DNA of 64,000 bases from Candidatus Hydrogenedentota bacterium (GTDB taxonomy: Bacteria > Hydrogenedentota > Hydrogenedentia > Hydrogenedentales > SLHB01), in assembly GCA_020849535.1 (NCBI GenBank), contig JADLGB010000240.1, positions 1-64,000 on the forward strand. Reading direction: 5' to 3'. Positions 61,575 through 64,000 of the stretch are shown piece after piece; within the stretch, counting starts at the first letter, position 1; each line of letters starts with the position of its first letter. Position numbers and translations under genes: made by a program. The notes under the pieces were generated by a model. The model worked only from the letters and a program-made list of their open reading frames with translations. It had not been told where the DNA came from and made no database searches.

Positions 61575-62811
61575 ACCGCTCGAAGAAATCAGGGAAGGTC
61601 TTTGAGACGCAACCTGGATCGCGAATGATGACTCCTGGAATGCGCAGGCCCGCCATTGCAAAGCTCATTGCCATCCGGTGGTCATCGTAGGTATCGATAG
61701 CCGCGCCATGAAGTGCGCCGGTGTGAATGAGCATGCCATCATCAGACTCTTCCGCGTCCGCGCCCAGCTTGCGCAGTTCCGCGACGGTGGCCGCGATGCG
61801 ATCCGTCTCTTTGATACGGAGGTTGGCCACGTTGCGGATGCGCGTTTCTCCGTCAGCGAAGAGGGCCGTCACGGCCAGTGTCTGGGCCATGTCCGGCATG
61901 GCGTTCAAGTCGATATCGATTCCTCTAAGCGAGCCGCTGCCGCGCACTTCGATCCAGTCCGGCCCCTCTTGCACCACACACCCCATCTGCTTGAGCACAT
62001 ACGCAAACCGGGCATCGCCCTGGTGCGAGGCGCTGGTGAGATTGCGCACGCGTACGCGGCCGCCCGCGATCCCGGCAGCGGCAAGGAAGTAGGAAGCGCC
62101 GGATGCATCCGCTTCGATGGGATAGGTGCCGCGGCGGTAGCGCTGTCCCGCCGTGCAAGAGAATGTCTCGTAATTGGAGTGCGTGGCCTCTACGCCGCGC
62201 TCGGCCATCATGGCGATGGTGAGATCGATGTATGGCTTTGAAACGAGATCGCCTTCAATTCCGATAGTTACATCTTGCGTGGCGTAGGGTGCGGCCATCA
62301 GCAACCCGGAAAGGTATTGGCTGCTGGCTGAACCTTTGACCCGTGTGTGTCCCCCGAAGCGACCGGTACCGCTCACGCGCAAAGGCGGACAACCGGTTTC
62401 CGTCGTCGCATTCACCCCCCAAAGGCGCAAGGCCTCCACAAGATCCACGATAGGCCGTTCGCGCATACGCGGAGTGCCGTCGAGTACGACATCGCCCGAG
62501 ACCGTCGCACAGGCCGCCGTCAGGAAGCGCACCGCCGTTCCGGAGTTGCCCAGGAAGAGTGGCTCAGCGGAAGGCAGGAGCCCCCGGCTATCCACGCGGA
62601 CCAGTGAACCCATACGCGTCACATCCACCCCAAGCGCGCGCAGCCCGTTCATCATGTGATCGGAATCGTCGCAGTCCGCGGGATCGAGAAGCTCCGTGGT
62701 CCCGTGTGTCAGGCCGGCCATCACGAGGGCGCGGGCTGTGCAGCTTTTCGACCCAGGGATGGAAACGTTGGCGTCTAGGTTGGACCGGGGTGTTATCGCA
62801 ATTGCGTTCAT
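61561..62811 (-). CDS. aroA: 3-phosphoshikimate 1-carboxyvinyltransferase (EPSP synthase)
   Basis: 416 residues. SIPGSKSCTARALVMAGL, LGNSGTAVRFLTA, SSQYLSGLLMAAP, RIKETDRI and DDHRMAMSF are the family motifs. It joins PEP to shikimate-3-phosphate in the shikimate pathway. The ATG at 62811 lies four bases after the preceding stop. It is in an operon with the SAM hydrolase. Confidence 0.97.
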   Translation of the reverse strand: MNAIAITPRSNLDANVSIPGSKSCTARALVMAGLTHGTTELLDPADCDDSDHMMNGLRALGVDVTRMGSLVRVDSRGLLPSAEPLFLGNSGTAVRFLTAACATVSGDVVLDGTPRMRERPIVDLVEALRLWGVNATTETGCPPLRVSGTGRFGGHTRVKGSASSQYLSGLLMAAPYATQDVTIGIEGDLVSKPYIDLTIAMMAERGVEATHSNYETFSCTAGQRYRRGTYPIEADASGASYFLAAAGIAGGRVRVRNLTSASHQGDARFAYVLKQMGCVVQEGPDWIEVRGSGSLRGIDIDLNAMPDMAQTLAVTALFADGETRIRNVANLRIKETDRIAATVAELRKLGADAEESDDGMLIHTGALHGAAIDTYDDHRMAMSFAMAGLRIPGVIIRDPGCVSKTFPDFFERFSAL

Positions 62812-62815
62812 CGTG

Positions 62816-63595
62816 CTAGAACCGGACTTCGACGCGCGTGCCGCGTGCCAGGCCGAGTTGTTTGCGTGCGTTACCACGATGCACCGCGATTTCCAGGTAG
62901 TCGCTACTCCCAAACAGCACTACGGCATGCCCCGGCTCCACATCGCCGTAGGTTTCGTGCACGGACGAAAACCGGTGCAGCCCGATCCGAATCTCTGTTG
63001 CTGTCCTATCGCCGAAATGCACTCGATTAATATTCGTGATGGCATTGCCAAAATGGTCTACATGCATGACGATGCCCTCGATAAGCCCCTCCTCGGACTT
63101 GCGCACTTCGGGAATCTCGAGCATGGTCAATGCCGTCAAGCGCTCGCCTGCATCCTGGATGGGCACTCCGCGCGTCAGGGCCGCCACGGCCGGCGCGAAT
63201 ATGTCGCGGCCATGAAACGTGGCGCTGATGGACCCGCGCATGAAGCGTGGATTCGTGATCATGCGCGCCTCATGGATGGGATGCTGGCGCGTATACAGGG
63301 TGAGCACGCCATTATCCGGACACGCAAAGATGTGGTCTCCTGCGGACACAACGATCGGAAGCCGGGCCGTGCCCACCCCGGGGTCCACCACCACGCAATG
63401 AATGGTGCCCGGGGGAAAGTACGGGGCAGCTTCCGCCAGGAAAAGGGCGCCTTCGAAAACGTCCTGCGGCGGGATGTCATGTGTAAGCTCGACAACGCGC
63501 GCGTCCGGGCAGAAGTTGAGAATGACCCCTTTCATGACGGCCGCATAGGCATCCCGCGTACCGAAGTCGGTTGTCAGTGTGATGAGAGGGGCCAT
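62816..63595 (-). CDS. SAM hydrolase (DUF62/duf-62 family)
   Basis: 259 residues, the exact family length. ITLTTDFGTRDAYAAVMKG, VVDPGVGT, PDNGVLT, GRDIFAPAVA and HVDHFGNAITNI are family motifs. Members hydrolyse S-adenosylmethionine to adenosine and methionine; related fluorinases use halide. The fluorinase-specific loop is not evident. A long open frame upstream is antisense/out-of-frame to the GGDEF gene and is not real. Confidence 0.95.
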   Translation of the reverse strand: MAPLITLTTDFGTRDAYAAVMKGVILNFCPDARVVELTHDIPPQDVFEGALFLAEAAPYFPPGTIHCVVVDPGVGTARLPIVVSAGDHIFACPDNGVLTLYTRQHPIHEARMITNPRFMRGSISATFHGRDIFAPAVAALTRGVPIQDAGERLTALTMLEIPEVRKSEEGLIEGIVMHVDHFGNAITNINRVHFGDRTATEIRIGLHRFSSVHETYGDVEPGHAVVLFGSSDYLEIAVHRGNARKQLGLARGTRVEVRF

Positions 63596-63605
63596 GGGCT
63601 GTCGG

Positions 63606-64000
63606 CTAGGGTCCCGCGAGGCGGACGCAATTTCGGCCCGCGCCCTTCGCGGCGTACAGAGCGCCGTCCGCAGCGGCGATGATTTGTTCGATCGTTTGGC
63701 CGTGCGACGGCCACTCAGCCAGGCCTTGGCTGATGGTAACCGAGTAGGGCACTCCCTCATGTTCGAACTGCATCGCGGCGATGCGTTGCCGGAGGTTTTC
63801 CGCGAGCACCTGGGCCTCCGCGATGGAGGTGCTGGGATACAACATGATCGCCTCGTCGCCACCATATAGGCCTGCGCGGTCCTGAGGCCGCAGATTTGCC
63901 CGGATGGCGACGCCCATTTCCTGAATGACTTTGCTTCCGCACAGGTGACCGTGCGTGTCATTGACCTTCTTCAGACCGTCGAGGTCGGTCATGGCGAGTG
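63606..64000 (-). CDS. Diguanylate cyclase GGDEF domain, 5' end outside the window
   Basis: About 131 codons are seen, entering from the right edge. LAMTDLDGLKKVNDTHGHLCGSKVIQ is the GGDEF N-terminal motif. The signature is GGDEA, with the last Phe replaced by Ala; the acidic residue that binds metal is kept. It is the C-terminal part of a longer protein whose sensor lies outside the window. It ends ten bases before the SAM hydrolase start. Confidence 0.93.
   Translation of the reverse strand, partial: LAMTDLDGLKKVNDTHGHLCGSKVIQEMGVAIRANLRPQDRAGLYGGDEAIMLYPSTSIAEAQVLAENLRQRIAAMQFEHEGVPYSVTISQGLAEWPSHGQTIEQIIAAADGALYAAKGAGRNCVRLAGP

Noticed and set aside
63596-63961. 122-residue N-terminal extension of the SAM hydrolase
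   Set aside because: It is an out-of-frame reading of the GGDEF gene; the true start MAPLITLTTDFG lies at 63595.

Overview
The window is GC-rich and densely coded. It suggests an uncultured, Gram-negative-type heterotroph of the Hydrogenedentota/planctomycete kind. The signs are many secreted glycosidases with NPCBM or melibiase-like folds, lipoproteins with lipoboxes, a PEP-CTERM protein, a sulfatase, sodium:solute symport, a DegT/isomerase sugar operon, and many short palindromic repeats of the REP type. That placement is an inference from gene content; there is no rRNA in the window.

Layout. 1-45 is the 3' part of a tRNA-Arg(TCT). 96-8018 (minus strand) holds a redoxin/cytochrome c/copper-monooxygenase fusion, a B12-binding radical SAM protein, a GH9 cellulase-like enzyme and a secreted beta-propeller. 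8019-8944 is repeat-rich. 8945-20122 (minus) is a six-gene carbohydrate operon: aminotransferase, hydroxypyruvate-isomerase-like enzyme, symporter, two large secreted glycosidase-like proteins and a PIG-L deacetylase. It is transcribed divergently from an XRE-cupin regulator, and a melibiase-like lipoprotein follows the regulator. 23240-25649 (minus) is an ECF sigma factor / membrane anti-sigma / secreted coiled-coil trio with a promoter that looks autoregulated. 25823-28711 holds a HEPN/MNT pair, a small membrane protein, AmrS and a Rieske ferredoxin. A 32-residue small protein with its own promoter, ribosome site and terminator lies at 28948-29046.

29553-34390 links haem synthesis (hemN, hemG) with nitric-oxide defence. 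An NsrR-like repressor faces a truncated haemoglobin and a ferredoxin-reductase, with a palindromic operator over the promoter between them. 34667-35810 is a PEP-CTERM gene with a sigma-54 promoter and a strong terminator. It is followed by a receptor-type Ser/Thr kinase with a LysM domain, two paralogous small membrane proteins and a secreted protein of unknown function.

41148-52584 is a cell-surface glycan region: three tandem GT39-type transferases, a sulfatase-family lipoprotein, a formyltransferase / unknown / NodB-like deacetylase operon, and a Wzz-type chain-length protein. Decayed copies of a transposase (RAYT) start joined to a sulfatase tail punctuate this region. A GH28 enzyme follows.

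54663-58848 is a riboflavin operon (FMN riboswitch, ribD, ribE, ribBA, ribH, nusB). The right end holds a PHP phosphoesterase, a 52-residue membrane peptide, an esterase lipoprotein, aroA, a SAM hydrolase and a GGDEF gene cut by the window edge.

Three families of inverted hairpin pairs (150-270 bp) and two RAYT fossils suggest REPIN-like mobility. The most original observations are the duplicated RAYT/sulfatase-tail units, the REPIN-like elements, the sigma/anti-sigma/coil trio and the kinase-LysM receptor.
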